Positions 1 through 6,695 of a stretch of DNA of 7,156 nt are shown piece by piece. A model generated the notes under the pieces. It was not told the DNA's origin. It ran no database searches and saw nothing but the letters and a program-made list of their open reading frames with translations. Each line of letters starts with the position of its first letter. Position 1 is the stretch's first letter. Both the position numbers and the translations under genes were made by a program. The DNA comes from an uncultured beta proteobacterium. Lineage in GTDB: Bacteria; Pseudomonadota; Gammaproteobacteria; Burkholderiales; Burkholderiaceae_C. The DNA lies in assembly GCA_903944555.1 (NCBI GenBank), contig CAJASG010000745.1, positions 1 through 7,156 of the forward strand. Direction: 5' to 3'.

Positions 1-299
1 CGATCTCGGTGTCCAGGGTGCCAAGTTCTGGTCACGATGCCTTCGGCGGGCGAATTGGGGTTCAAAAGCCGTTTGACGCCTCGCTGGCTCTGTTTGCCAC
101 GCTCACCTATGAAGACCGGGATTACAAACAAACGACACGAAGCGAGCAGCAACACGGCCTGAACCTTGGCGTTAGCCGGGTCGTGGCCCGCGTTTGGAGG
201 CTGACGCCCCAATGGAGCTATACCCGCAATGTATCGAACAACGTTTATAACGATTATGAAAAACAGGTGCTCTCTGTGAGCGTCCGCCGGGAATTTTGA
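1..299 (+). CDS. C-terminal end of a Slam/DUF560-like outer-membrane beta-barrel protein (5' truncated)
   Basis: The gene enters from the left edge (first full codon at 3) and ends at TGA 297-299, so only about 98 residues are visible. They alternate hydrophobic and polar residues as in transmembrane beta strands (SLALFATLTYEDRDY, HGLNLGVSRVV). They end in a charged strand with terminal Phe (SVSVRREF), the usual BAM recognition signal. The segment W-S-Y-T-R-N-V-S-N-N-x-Y-x-x-Y-E-K resembles the last hairpin of surface lipoprotein assembly modifiers (Slam, DUF560), where an N-x-S-N motif precedes the last strand. Slam proteins carry periplasmic TPRs before a 14-strand barrel and move cargo across or onto the outer membrane (type XI secretion). 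The FecR-type gene 24 bases downstream fits such a cargo. A generic outer-membrane porin or TPR-barrel protein is the alternative, because the diagnostic N-terminal half lies outside the window. The GTG at 9 is probably an internal codon, not a start. Confidence 0.7.
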   Translation, partial: ISVSRVPSSGHDAFGGRIGVQKPFDASLALFATLTYEDRDYKQTTRSEQQHGLNLGVSRVVARVWRLTPQWSYTRNVSNNVYNDYEKQVLSVSVRREF

Positions 300-323
300 T
301 TTAAACGTGCCGGAGTCTTTGCC

Positions 324-1697
324 ATGAACGCCGAACTCAACTTACACAAGACCGTGCTGCTTATTGCACTTGCAAGCATCTATCCTCTGCAGGCCAATGC
401 AGATGCTGGTGTCGCACACTTTACCTTTGGCGACGTCACTGTGCGACGCAGCGGTGGTGTTTCCACCCCACTAGCTAAAGGCGCCTCTGTCAATAGCGGG
501 GACGACATTGTCACCGGCAAGGGCTCGCAAGCACACATCAAGTTCACAGATGGGGGTATGGTTTCACTGCAGGGCGGAACACAATTCAGGATCACCCGCT
601 ATGCGGATCAAAGCGACTCAAAAAGTGACAGCTTTTTTGTCGAACTGGCGCGCGGCGGAATGCGCGCTATTACCGGACTGATTGGCAAGCGCAACAAGGA
701 CAACTACAAAGTCACCACGAACACCGCAACCATTGGTATTCGTGGTTCGTCTTTTTTTCTGAGTTACAACGAGGATGGGTCGCTCTCTGCCACTGCGGAG
801 CAGGATTCCATTGTGGTGTGTACGAACGCGGGTTGCACGGCTTTGACTGCGGGCGAAAGCGTAAAGGTGACCGGTAAGGATGCGTCTCCGTCACGTACGA
901 ATGAACGCGCCAAATCGGAAGAGTCGGCGCCGCCGCCCAATGCGGATCCCAAAATCGTGGGCAACCAGCCATCCCAGTTTCGTGACTTGCTTGGCGCAGC
1001 GGCAGATAGTTCTTCCACCGGGTATACGGTGGGCGCCGTGACGCCGCAACCCTCTGTCGAGTTTCAAGGCGGTCAGGTCGTCAAGTTCATTACCAATGAC
1101 GCATCCAACACTGTTTTGACCAAGACTGGTAGTGGCAGTTTTGGTACTGTCAGTAATTTGGTGGACGCCGATTTCATCGGCTGGGGTTATTGGAGCGCGG
1201 GTACGAAAACCGACAGCATCAACGCCTCAACGGCGCTGAGTGATTTCCACTATATTGTTGCCCGGCCAACGGCATCGGACCGCATGCCCATGCAGGGTAC
1301 CGCGACCTATAGCTTGATAGGCGGAACGGCGCCCACAGCAACTGATTCCTACACAGGGATCAGTCAGGTGGGGCAACTGATCAGCGCGACGATGTCCATT
1401 GACTTCAGCCAGCACATTATCACGTCGGGGACGATCCAAACCCAATTTGGGGCTACCGCAGTACCCATTGACATCTCGTCTGGGGGCATGGCTTACAACC
1501 AAAATGGTGCGCGGTTTTCCTGTACCAATACCGCCACTATTACCGGTGTATTCAGTGGAAACATGGCGTCTCGGGCAGGTTTGACTTACAGCAAAACTGG
1601 AACGGCCGTTGGTGACGTTCGCGGAGCTGTAGTCATGGGGCAGACCAGTGCCGCAGGTCTTTCGACGGCCCCCGCGCCCGTCACTCCGCCACTCTAA
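324..1697 (+). CDS. Secreted FecR-domain protein with C-terminal TbpB-like beta-barrel region, likely Slam-type cargo
   Basis: The ATG at 324 has a GGAG Shine-Dalgarno at 312-315 with eight-base spacing. Residues 1-26 are a signal peptide: a charged start, a hydrophobic core VLLIALASIYPL, and a cleavage site after ANA. There is no lipobox Cys, so the product should be soluble or surface-released. Residues ~58-170 form a FecR domain (GDDIVTGKGSQAHIKFTDGG, LARGGMRAITGLIG, then the characteristic TNTATIGIRGSSF). Here it occurs outside any sigma/anti-sigma context, as in many beta-structured extracytoplasmic proteins. Residues ~185-245 are a Pro/Ser/Lys-rich linker. Residues ~246-445 are Gly/Ser/Thr-rich and beta-patterned (IGWGYW, GTATYSLIGGTAPT, ATMSIDF, GVFSG, RGAVVMGQ), resembling the C-terminal barrel of TbpB-like Slam substrates. 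The short spacing to the upstream barrel gene suggests one operon. Export to the outside and any ligand are inferred. Confidence is high for FecR and signal peptide, moderate for the barrel. Confidence 0.85.
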   Translation: MNAELNLHKTVLLIALASIYPLQANADAGVAHFTFGDVTVRRSGGVSTPLAKGASVNSGDDIVTGKGSQAHIKFTDGGMVSLQGGTQFRITRYADQSDSKSDSFFVELARGGMRAITGLIGKRNKDNYKVTTNTATIGIRGSSFFLSYNEDGSLSATAEQDSIVVCTNAGCTALTAGESVKVTGKDASPSRTNERAKSEESAPPPNADPKIVGNQPSQFRDLLGAAADSSSTGYTVGAVTPQPSVEFQGGQVVKFITNDASNTVLTKTGSGSFGTVSNLVDADFIGWGYWSAGTKTDSINASTALSDFHYIVARPTASDRMPMQGTATYSLIGGTAPTATDSYTGISQVGQLISATMSIDFSQHIITSGTIQTQFGATAVPIDISSGGMAYNQNGARFSCTNTATITGVFSGNMASRAGLTYSKTGTAVGDVRGAVVMGQTSAAGLSTAPAPVTPPL

Positions 1698-1705
1698 GTT
1701 TGTGG

Positions 1706-2716
1706 TCAACTGGACGTGTAGTACGCCTTGTGGATCGAAACGTTGCTGGGCCCATGCAGGCGCTCGGCGGTGACCCGCGCACGAGCCCCCAAGCCGCTGG
1801 CAAGCTGCGGGTTTGTGACCAACGCAGTTAACCGGTCAATCGCTTGCTCCTGGTTATGAACCAGAAAGCAGTCTTGGCCGGTTGTTAAAAAATCTGCATA
1901 ACCAGCGGAAGCCCCCGCGACTACGGGCAGCCCACTGGCCATTGCTTCAAAAACAACCCGGCCATAGGCCTCATACAAGAATTCCCCCTTGCCGCCCGAA
2001 GCCAGTCCCGTGCGATAAAAAAAACAATCGAGATCCCGAAGGAAATCCGCTGCGTCCATCGCCCCGGCTGGGAGTAGCTCAATCCCTGAGATGTCCTTGA
2101 GTTGATCCGTTAAACAGGTTGCCCCCAGCAGTCTCACTTTATGTCCTCTGGCTGCTAGGTGGCGATAGACAGCGATGTCTTGCGGATGGTGCTTTTCTGC
2201 GACATCTCTGCTCATTCGGCCGACGGTAAATGCGCCCGCGGCAAGGCGTGGTCTTGGAAGTGCCAGATAGCGATCAATCGCCATCAGACTGTGTTCAACT
2301 TCACCCTTAAGCCCGACCGATGCCTGTAAGGATGCGGACGCAAACCGAAGTTCTGGTTCGCACCCTGTCGTCGCCTGGATCTTCTCGATGGCCAAAAAGA
2401 GCCGAGCATGGTCTGGCAAGTTGTACTTGAGTACGACGCGCAGCGGATTGGCATATGCCAGCCAGCTTCCGAGGTCGACGTGTACACCCCCCAAAACGAG
2501 CGTGCCGCCACGCGGATAGGCCTGGGAAAACAGGCTGAGCGGCTGAACGCCGTTGCGCGCGTGCACCGGGTGCACTGGCCCATCGGACCACAAGAAAACG
2601 GGTAGGGTAGGTCGCGCCATGTCGGCCAAGTCGAGCAACTCACGTTCGGCGCCGGTATACGGGTTGTTGAATCGACCCACCAAATGCAAGGGAGTAATGT
2701 GTGGCTGCGTTAGCAT
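1706..2716 (-). CDS. GT4-type glycosyltransferase (group 1 family)
   Basis: A protein of 336 residues when started at the ATG read from 2716. An alternative TTG at 2731 adds five residues and has AAAGGA about 11 bases upstream, so the start is uncertain. The product lacks a signal peptide or membrane segments, so it should be cytoplasmic, acting with a nucleotide-sugar donor. The N-terminal half begins HLVGRFNNPYTGAERELLDLA, which matches a small betaproteobacterial glycosyltransferase group. The C-terminal half carries FTVGRMSRDVAEKHH, the GT4-like phosphate-contact region around residue 165. It also has EAYGRVVFE, the EX7E motif of retaining GT-B enzymes (residues 249-257, ATG numbering), followed by AMASGLPVVA. 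The length is near the lower limit for GT4 enzymes. It converges on the FecR gene with eight bases between stop codons and diverges from a second glycosyltransferase gene. Acceptor and sugar cannot be told from sequence; polysaccharide or protein glycosylation are both possible. Confidence 0.85.
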   Translation of the reverse strand: MLTQPHITPLHLVGRFNNPYTGAERELLDLADMARPTLPVFLWSDGPVHPVHARNGVQPLSLFSQAYPRGGTLVLGGVHVDLGSWLAYANPLRVVLKYNLPDHARLFLAIEKIQATTGCEPELRFASASLQASVGLKGEVEHSLMAIDRYLALPRPRLAAGAFTVGRMSRDVAEKHHPQDIAVYRHLAARGHKVRLLGATCLTDQLKDISGIELLPAGAMDAADFLRDLDCFFYRTGLASGGKGEFLYEAYGRVVFEAMASGLPVVAGASAGYADFLTTGQDCFLVHNQEQAIDRLTALVTNPQLASGLGARARVTAERLHGPSNVSIHKAYYTSS

Positions 2717-2760
2717 GTGAATATTATGCAAGTCAGCTTGAGTCCTTTGCCGAAAAGTTC
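2717..2760. promoter_or_regulatory. Short divergent intergenic region between two glycosyltransferase genes
   Basis: Only 44 bases separate the preferred ATG codons of the two divergent genes, and fewer if the TTG at 2731 or GTG at 2701 is used, in which case the coding regions overlap. It is locally AT-rich: TATTAT at 2722-2727 on plus and CATAAT (read from 2728 to 2723) on minus are both one mismatch from a -10 box. No convincing -35 partner was found for either. If the minus-strand box is real, its transcript would start at about the ATG, giving a leaderless mRNA. Promoter placement is a guess. Confidence 0.25.
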
Positions 2761-4899
2761 ATGAACCTACCGATTAGCTACCAGCAACTCATGGACCAAG
2801 GTGCCGAAATGCACAGCAATGGTCAGATTGATCTGGCATTACTTGCTTTTGAGCAGGCCTTGGCCTTGGATCCAACTGATCCCAATTCCGCATCAGCCTG
2901 TGCCACGCTACTTAGCGAGTTGGGTCGACCCAATGCAGCGTATCTGGTTTTGCAAGGTGCATGTGCCAAGTTGATGACGTATCCAGACGGGGCTGCCAAC
3001 CTGGCTATTGCGGCTGAGAACAGTGGAGCCGTGGATGACGCAATCGCTTGCTACCGCGCTGCGTTGCACCTGGATCCAAATCATGTGCGAAGTTTGAATA
3101 ACATGGCGATCATTGATGCGTCCCAAGGCCGATGGAGCTTTTCAATTGAGAAGCTACAGCGTTGTATCGAGCTTCTCCCCAACGAAATCTGGCTGCACAT
3201 CAATATGATTGACACGCTTGTCGGAGCGCGTCTGTTTGACCGTGCATTGCAACAGGTGGGCTGCGCCATCACGCATTGTGGCCCCGTTAGCGCGTTCACG
3301 GTGCGCCGTGCCGTTGTGTTGGCGCTGAACGGAACGCTACTGGCGGCAAGCCGCGCATTTGAAGAATTCGGTGTAGAGGACGTACAAACTTACCGCGCGT
3401 GGTTGCTCGCGAGTTCGCGTGGTGTGGGAACTATGGTGCGGCCTCCTAGTGCTTCGCATGCCTTGCCCGACGCGCGAACGCTGTTTTTGCAGCAGGTTTT
3501 TAGCGCAATGCAGGTTTGTGACTGGAGCATGCAAGCCTTGGCCACACAAGTGATTGCTGAAATGATTGTGGAGATGGAGCAGACCGGCGTGGAGCTGGAT
3601 TTACGGGAAGCCCAGTTCTACGCTTTGTTGCTGCCCACCACAGAGGCACAGCAGACCAGTCTGCGACTTGCCACCGGGAGAGTGATTCAGCATCTCGAGG
3701 ATCTGGTTAAGCTGCCGGCTCCCAAGCTGACAGTCTCGGCTGATGCGCGCATCCATGTGGGTATCTCCTGTGAGTCGCTGGCAGATGTGCGCTACGCAGC
3801 AGCGCTGCGTAATCAGATCCGCTTGCATGATGCTGGGCGCTTTCGCTTCACTGTCTATTCGCCGACCTTGCAGCCGCGTCTTGTGGAGCATGATTTGTTT
3901 GCAAAGTTGGGTGCAACGGTGGTGGAGATTGCCCATATGACGGACATGGAGGCGGCGTTGCGCATTCGCCTTGATCGGCTCGATATCTGGATGGATACGG
4001 CGTTCTACACGCCCTGGTGTCGTCCAGAACTGCCGGCGCTGCGGGTCGCGCCTATCCAGATACGACAACAAACCTGGCAGCGGATTTGCCCCCCATTCCC
4101 ATGCGAATATGCAATCGGAGATCACTTCACACATCCATCCGGCACAACGGGACTCTCTTCGCAGTTTGGCGCTATTGTGCGGTTTGCACAGACGTGTTGG
4201 CTGTCCACTGACCCACCCGTTGAAGACCCAAAACTGGTAACACGTGAAGAAGTAGGTCTTGCTCCGGAAGCATTTGTCATGTATTGCGGAAGTCACGCCT
4301 TGATGGTTGATCCGCACTCATTTGAAGTCTGGATGGTAATTCTTAAAGCAGAGCAGCGCGCGGTACTTTGGTTCCCCGGTTACTCCGCTGCAGCGCGTCA
4401 GAATCTGCGCCGCGAGGCCGCGACAGCCGGCGTCGATACAGACCGAATTATTTTTTGTGACCGTGTATCGCGCGACGAACACCTCTCCAGAATTGCATTG
4501 GCTGATCTGTTCGTGGATACGCTGCGATTCAGCGCAAACCAGGGCTTGGTTGATGCGTTGCAGGTGGGTCTTCCTGCAATCACCTGCGCCGGTGCCAATA
4601 TGGCATCCCGCCTTGGGGGCAGCATTCTGACCGCGGCGGGATTGAGTGATTGCGTGGTGAATATGACGTCAGAGTACGTTGAGACCGCGCTGATGTTGGC
4701 AAATTCACCTGAAAAGCTGAGAGCACTGCGCGCCAAGCTTAAGGGAGCAGTAAAGCCGATACCATTGTTCGACAGCTCAGCGCGATTGCGGGAGTGGGAA
4801 TACGCTTGGACCCGTATGGTCGAGCAAGGCAGGAAGAACTTGCCACCGGTTTCCTTTGACGTCCCGGATATGGGGACCCGTTACCCGGATGTTTTTTAA
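2761..4899 (+). CDS. TPR protein with GT41 (OGT/SPINDLY-like) glycosyltransferase C-terminal half
   Basis: I prefer the ATG at 2761 (712 residues, MNLPISYQQLMDQ). The reading frame stays open to a GTG at 2701, but that would overlap the divergent gene. No strong Shine-Dalgarno is visible (only GAAAAG nearby). Residues ~8-145 hold TPRs, e.g. GQIDLALLAFEQALALDPTD and VDDAIACYRAALHLDPNH, each with the usual A-L-x-L-D-P end. A helical middle (~170-320) follows. From ~330 on it matches the GT41 fold: LRVAPIQ, then CEYAIGD, GLAPEAFVMYC, W-x-x-IL-K, AVLWFPG, NLRREA, GVDTDRIIF, DEHLSRIALADLFVDT, GLPAIT, MASRLGGSILTAAGL and PLFD. The family is nucleocytoplasmic and moves a sugar from UDP- or GDP-donors to Ser/Thr or Asn of proteins. 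By memory alignment with human OGT, the lysine before I-D-P is Met515 and the His-Thr-Thr triad is Asn-Gln-Gly 593-595, while the D-E-H histidine (574) is kept. So donor use or activity may differ. Acceptor unknown. Confidence 0.8.
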   Translation: MNLPISYQQLMDQGAEMHSNGQIDLALLAFEQALALDPTDPNSASACATLLSELGRPNAAYLVLQGACAKLMTYPDGAANLAIAAENSGAVDDAIACYRAALHLDPNHVRSLNNMAIIDASQGRWSFSIEKLQRCIELLPNEIWLHINMIDTLVGARLFDRALQQVGCAITHCGPVSAFTVRRAVVLALNGTLLAASRAFEEFGVEDVQTYRAWLLASSRGVGTMVRPPSASHALPDARTLFLQQVFSAMQVCDWSMQALATQVIAEMIVEMEQTGVELDLREAQFYALLLPTTEAQQTSLRLATGRVIQHLEDLVKLPAPKLTVSADARIHVGISCESLADVRYAAALRNQIRLHDAGRFRFTVYSPTLQPRLVEHDLFAKLGATVVEIAHMTDMEAALRIRLDRLDIWMDTAFYTPWCRPELPALRVAPIQIRQQTWQRICPPFPCEYAIGDHFTHPSGTTGLSSQFGAIVRFAQTCWLSTDPPVEDPKLVTREEVGLAPEAFVMYCGSHALMVDPHSFEVWMVILKAEQRAVLWFPGYSAAARQNLRREAATAGVDTDRIIFCDRVSRDEHLSRIALADLFVDTLRFSANQGLVDALQVGLPAITCAGANMASRLGGSILTAAGLSDCVVNMTSEYVETALMLANSPEKLRALRAKLKGAVKPIPLFDSSARLREWEYAWTRMVEQGRKNLPPVSFDVPDMGTRYPDVF

Positions 4900-4960
4900 C
4901 TCTGATATTGAAGGAGCGACAAGTCTCCAGTTTGCCCCGAGCCCACCATTCTTTACATGA
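4889..4960 (+). CDS. Candidate 23-codon linking ORF between the GT41-like gene and mnmC
   Basis: An ATG at 4889 lies eight bases inside the 3' end of the GT41-like gene, in another frame. It reads through the otherwise non-coding gap to TGA 4958-4960, which overlaps the mnmC ATG as ATGA. The peptide begins MFFNSDIEG, with no recognisable motif. GGGGA at 4872-4876 is a weak, distant Shine-Dalgarno. The layout is what a translational coupling leader would look like, and mnmC itself lacks a nearby Shine-Dalgarno. A short open frame here may equally be chance. Confidence 0.2.
   Translation: MFFNSDIEGATSLQFAPSPPFFT
4911..4916 (+). promoter_or_regulatory. Strong Shine-Dalgarno-like AAGGAG without a start codon at normal distance
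   Basis: AAGGAG is a near-perfect anti-Shine-Dalgarno match. The mnmC ATG is 40 bases further on, and between them the mnmC frame has no ATG, GTG or TTG. The nearest conventional start codon in any frame is TTG 4932-4934, whose frame closes after about 40 codons. It may be a relic of an earlier mnmC start, or a chance purine run. Confidence 0.3.
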
Positions 4961-6687
4961 CATCAGACGTACCCCTTGCCGCCGTATCTGCCAGTCTGCC
5001 GTGTCAAGGCTGGGAGACGCAGGCCGCTTGGTGTCTGCTGCACACCGGGTTTGACGGGGGTGCCCATTTTCTGCGCACCTGGGCGGCGTGGCGCGCCGAT
5101 CCGCAGCGCCCGAGCATGTTGCACTATGTCGCCCTCGCCACGCAGGCGCGTGATTGGAGCGGCCTGCAATTCGAATTCGCCAACGATCCCGCGTTGCAGG
5201 TGCTGGCGCAAGCCTTGTACACCCAGTGCATTGGACTGACTGCGGGGCAGCACCGTTTGTGCTTCGAGGGCGGGCATGTGCTGCTCACCTTGTGTATTGG
5301 CCCGCGTTTGTCGGTCCTACGGCAACAGCAGTTTGAAGCCGATCGGCTGGTGATAGCGCCTGTGACCGTCGCGGATGAGCTCTGGGAGGAGTGGAGCGTT
5401 AAAGCCCTGGTGCGTTGCTGTCGGCGGGGTACGCGGCTGGCGGTCAGGTGCGGGCAGCCGGATGTACCACAGTGGCTGCGCCAGTGCGGATTCGAGCTTG
5501 CAGACCACGCGGCGCCAACAGCACCTAGGCATGGTGTGTTCAACCCCCGATGGGAACTCAAGACCTCGCGTGAACCCTGGCGTCACACCCGCGTAGCGCC
5601 GCAAACCTGCGCCGTGATTGGTGCCGGTATTGCGGGGGCCAGCGTAGCGGCTTCCTTGGCCCGACGCGGCTGGCAGGTGCAGGTGTTCGACCAAGCCGGA
5701 GACCCGGCAGCAGGGGCCTCCGCGCTGCCGGTCGGCTTGGCAGCGCCCCATGTTTCGGTGGACGACTGTGTGCTGTCGCGCCTGTCGCGCACCGGCGTGC
5801 GGCTCAGCCTGCAACAAGCGGAAATGCTGCTCAAGGTGGGGCAGGACTGGGCACCCAGCGGCGTGTGCGAGCACTGTTTCGACGACAGCACAGCGCAACC
5901 CACACCTGCGCTGTGGCATAACCGCGCGGGCTGGATCAAGCCGGCAGCTTTGGCATGTGCATGGTTAAACGATCCCAATATCCGCTTCCAGGGTGATGTG
6001 ACGGTTCACGGTCTGCGGCACGAGGAAGGCGGGTGGACCTTGCTGGACCCCGCCGGGCATGAAATTGCCACCTTCGCTCGGGTGGTGCTGGCCAATGCTA
6101 CGGGGGCGCTGCCCTTGCTGCAGCAGGCACAAGCGTCGCAGCCCACTTTGGCGTGGGGCCTGCACCAGTTGCCTGCAGTCTATGGTGTGCGTGGCCAGGT
6201 AAGTTGGGCGGTGCACGATGCGCCTGAGCTTCGGCCCTTCCCTGCAGGCCCCGTCAACGGTAGCGGCAGCCTGATTCCCTTTGTGCCGTTTGAAGGCGAG
6301 CAGCGCTGGTTTGTGGGTGCAAGCTATCAGCCCATGGGCAAGCCCGAATGGCCGGACGATAAAAACCATGGCGCCAATGTGCTGCGACTGGACAAGCTGC
6401 TCCCGGAGCTTAGTGCAGCATTGGCACCGGTGTTTGAAGCCGGGGTGCTGCAGGCCTGGAAGGGCGTGCGCTGTGTGACGGCGGACAGGTTGCCGATGGT
6501 GGGCAGTGTGTTGCAGGGTGACCCCAGCCTGTGGATTTGCGCGGGCATGGGATCACGCGGGCTGAGTTTCGCACCGCTGTGTGCTGAGTTATTGGCTGCC
6601 CAATGGGCGGGTGAACCGCTGCCGATCGAAGTGGCTTTGGCCCAGTCCCTCAACGCACGACGCCAGCGCGTCGATGCGTCCAACTAA
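4957..6687 (+). CDS. mnmC: tRNA mnm5s2U wobble-modification enzyme MnmC, with degenerate methyltransferase half
   Basis: MnmC is a cytosolic bifunctional enzyme: its FAD domain removes the carboxymethyl group from cmnm5(s2)U34 to give nm5(s2)U34, and its N-terminal domain then methylates this with SAM. The FAD half (~215-576) looks complete: a Rossmann start at 222 (GAGIAGASVAASLARRGW, acidic Asp245 at the end of the second strand), then GLAAPHVSVDD, VRGQVSW, WKGVRCVTADRLPMVG and GMGSRGLSFAPL. The N-terminal half (~1-200) is recognisable by TGF...HFL-x-TWAAWRADPQRPSMLHYVAL, yet the usual E-T-G-F-G-x-G-x-N-F-L loop reads HTGFDGGAHFL. The expected L-D-G-F-A-P stretch with catalytic Asp reads DRLVIAP, and roughly 35 residues expected before the loop (FGDVYFS-like) are missing. 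The methyltransferase is therefore probably inactive; total length (576) is below the ~600-670 usual for the fusion. The ATG at 4957 has no nearby Shine-Dalgarno. The next gene follows after eight bases. Confidence 0.88.
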   Translation: MTSDVPLAAVSASLPCQGWETQAAWCLLHTGFDGGAHFLRTWAAWRADPQRPSMLHYVALATQARDWSGLQFEFANDPALQVLAQALYTQCIGLTAGQHRLCFEGGHVLLTLCIGPRLSVLRQQQFEADRLVIAPVTVADELWEEWSVKALVRCCRRGTRLAVRCGQPDVPQWLRQCGFELADHAAPTAPRHGVFNPRWELKTSREPWRHTRVAPQTCAVIGAGIAGASVAASLARRGWQVQVFDQAGDPAAGASALPVGLAAPHVSVDDCVLSRLSRTGVRLSLQQAEMLLKVGQDWAPSGVCEHCFDDSTAQPTPALWHNRAGWIKPAALACAWLNDPNIRFQGDVTVHGLRHEEGGWTLLDPAGHEIATFARVVLANATGALPLLQQAQASQPTLAWGLHQLPAVYGVRGQVSWAVHDAPELRPFPAGPVNGSGSLIPFVPFEGEQRWFVGASYQPMGKPEWPDDKNHGANVLRLDKLLPELSAALAPVFEAGVLQAWKGVRCVTADRLPMVGSVLQGDPSLWICAGMGSRGLSFAPLCAELLAAQWAGEPLPIEVALAQSLNARRQRVDASN

Positions 6688-6691
6688 GGAA
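6686..6691 (+). promoter_or_regulatory. Ribosome binding site of the hydrolase gene, overlapping the mnmC stop
   Basis: AAGGAA includes the last two bases of the mnmC TAA stop and lies four bases before the ATG at 6696. This fixes that start and suggests that translation of the hydrolase is coupled to mnmC. Confidence 0.6.
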
Positions 6692-6695
6692 GTCT

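Noticed and set aside
324..404. Lipoprotein signal for the FecR protein
   Set aside because: There is no Cys near the cleavage region; the sequence L-Q-A-N-A before D-A-G fits signal peptidase I instead.
1689..1704. Possible bidirectional terminator (CCAC ... GTGG) between the convergent FecR and GT4 genes
   Set aside because: The stem is only four base pairs and has no T-run on either side.
1227..1709. A 160-residue minus-strand open frame opposite the FecR gene
   Set aside because: No recognisable motif, Arg/Gly-rich shadow composition, and fully opposite a gene with clear domains.
3601..4317. A 238-residue minus-strand open frame opposite the GT41-like gene
   Set aside because: Rich in Cys, Arg, His and Gln without a domain pattern, while the plus strand shows conserved GT41 motifs through the same stretch.
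5317..5919. A 200-residue minus-strand open frame opposite mnmC
   Set aside because: Arises from GC-rich codon bias opposite the MnmC frame; no domain or start signal seen.
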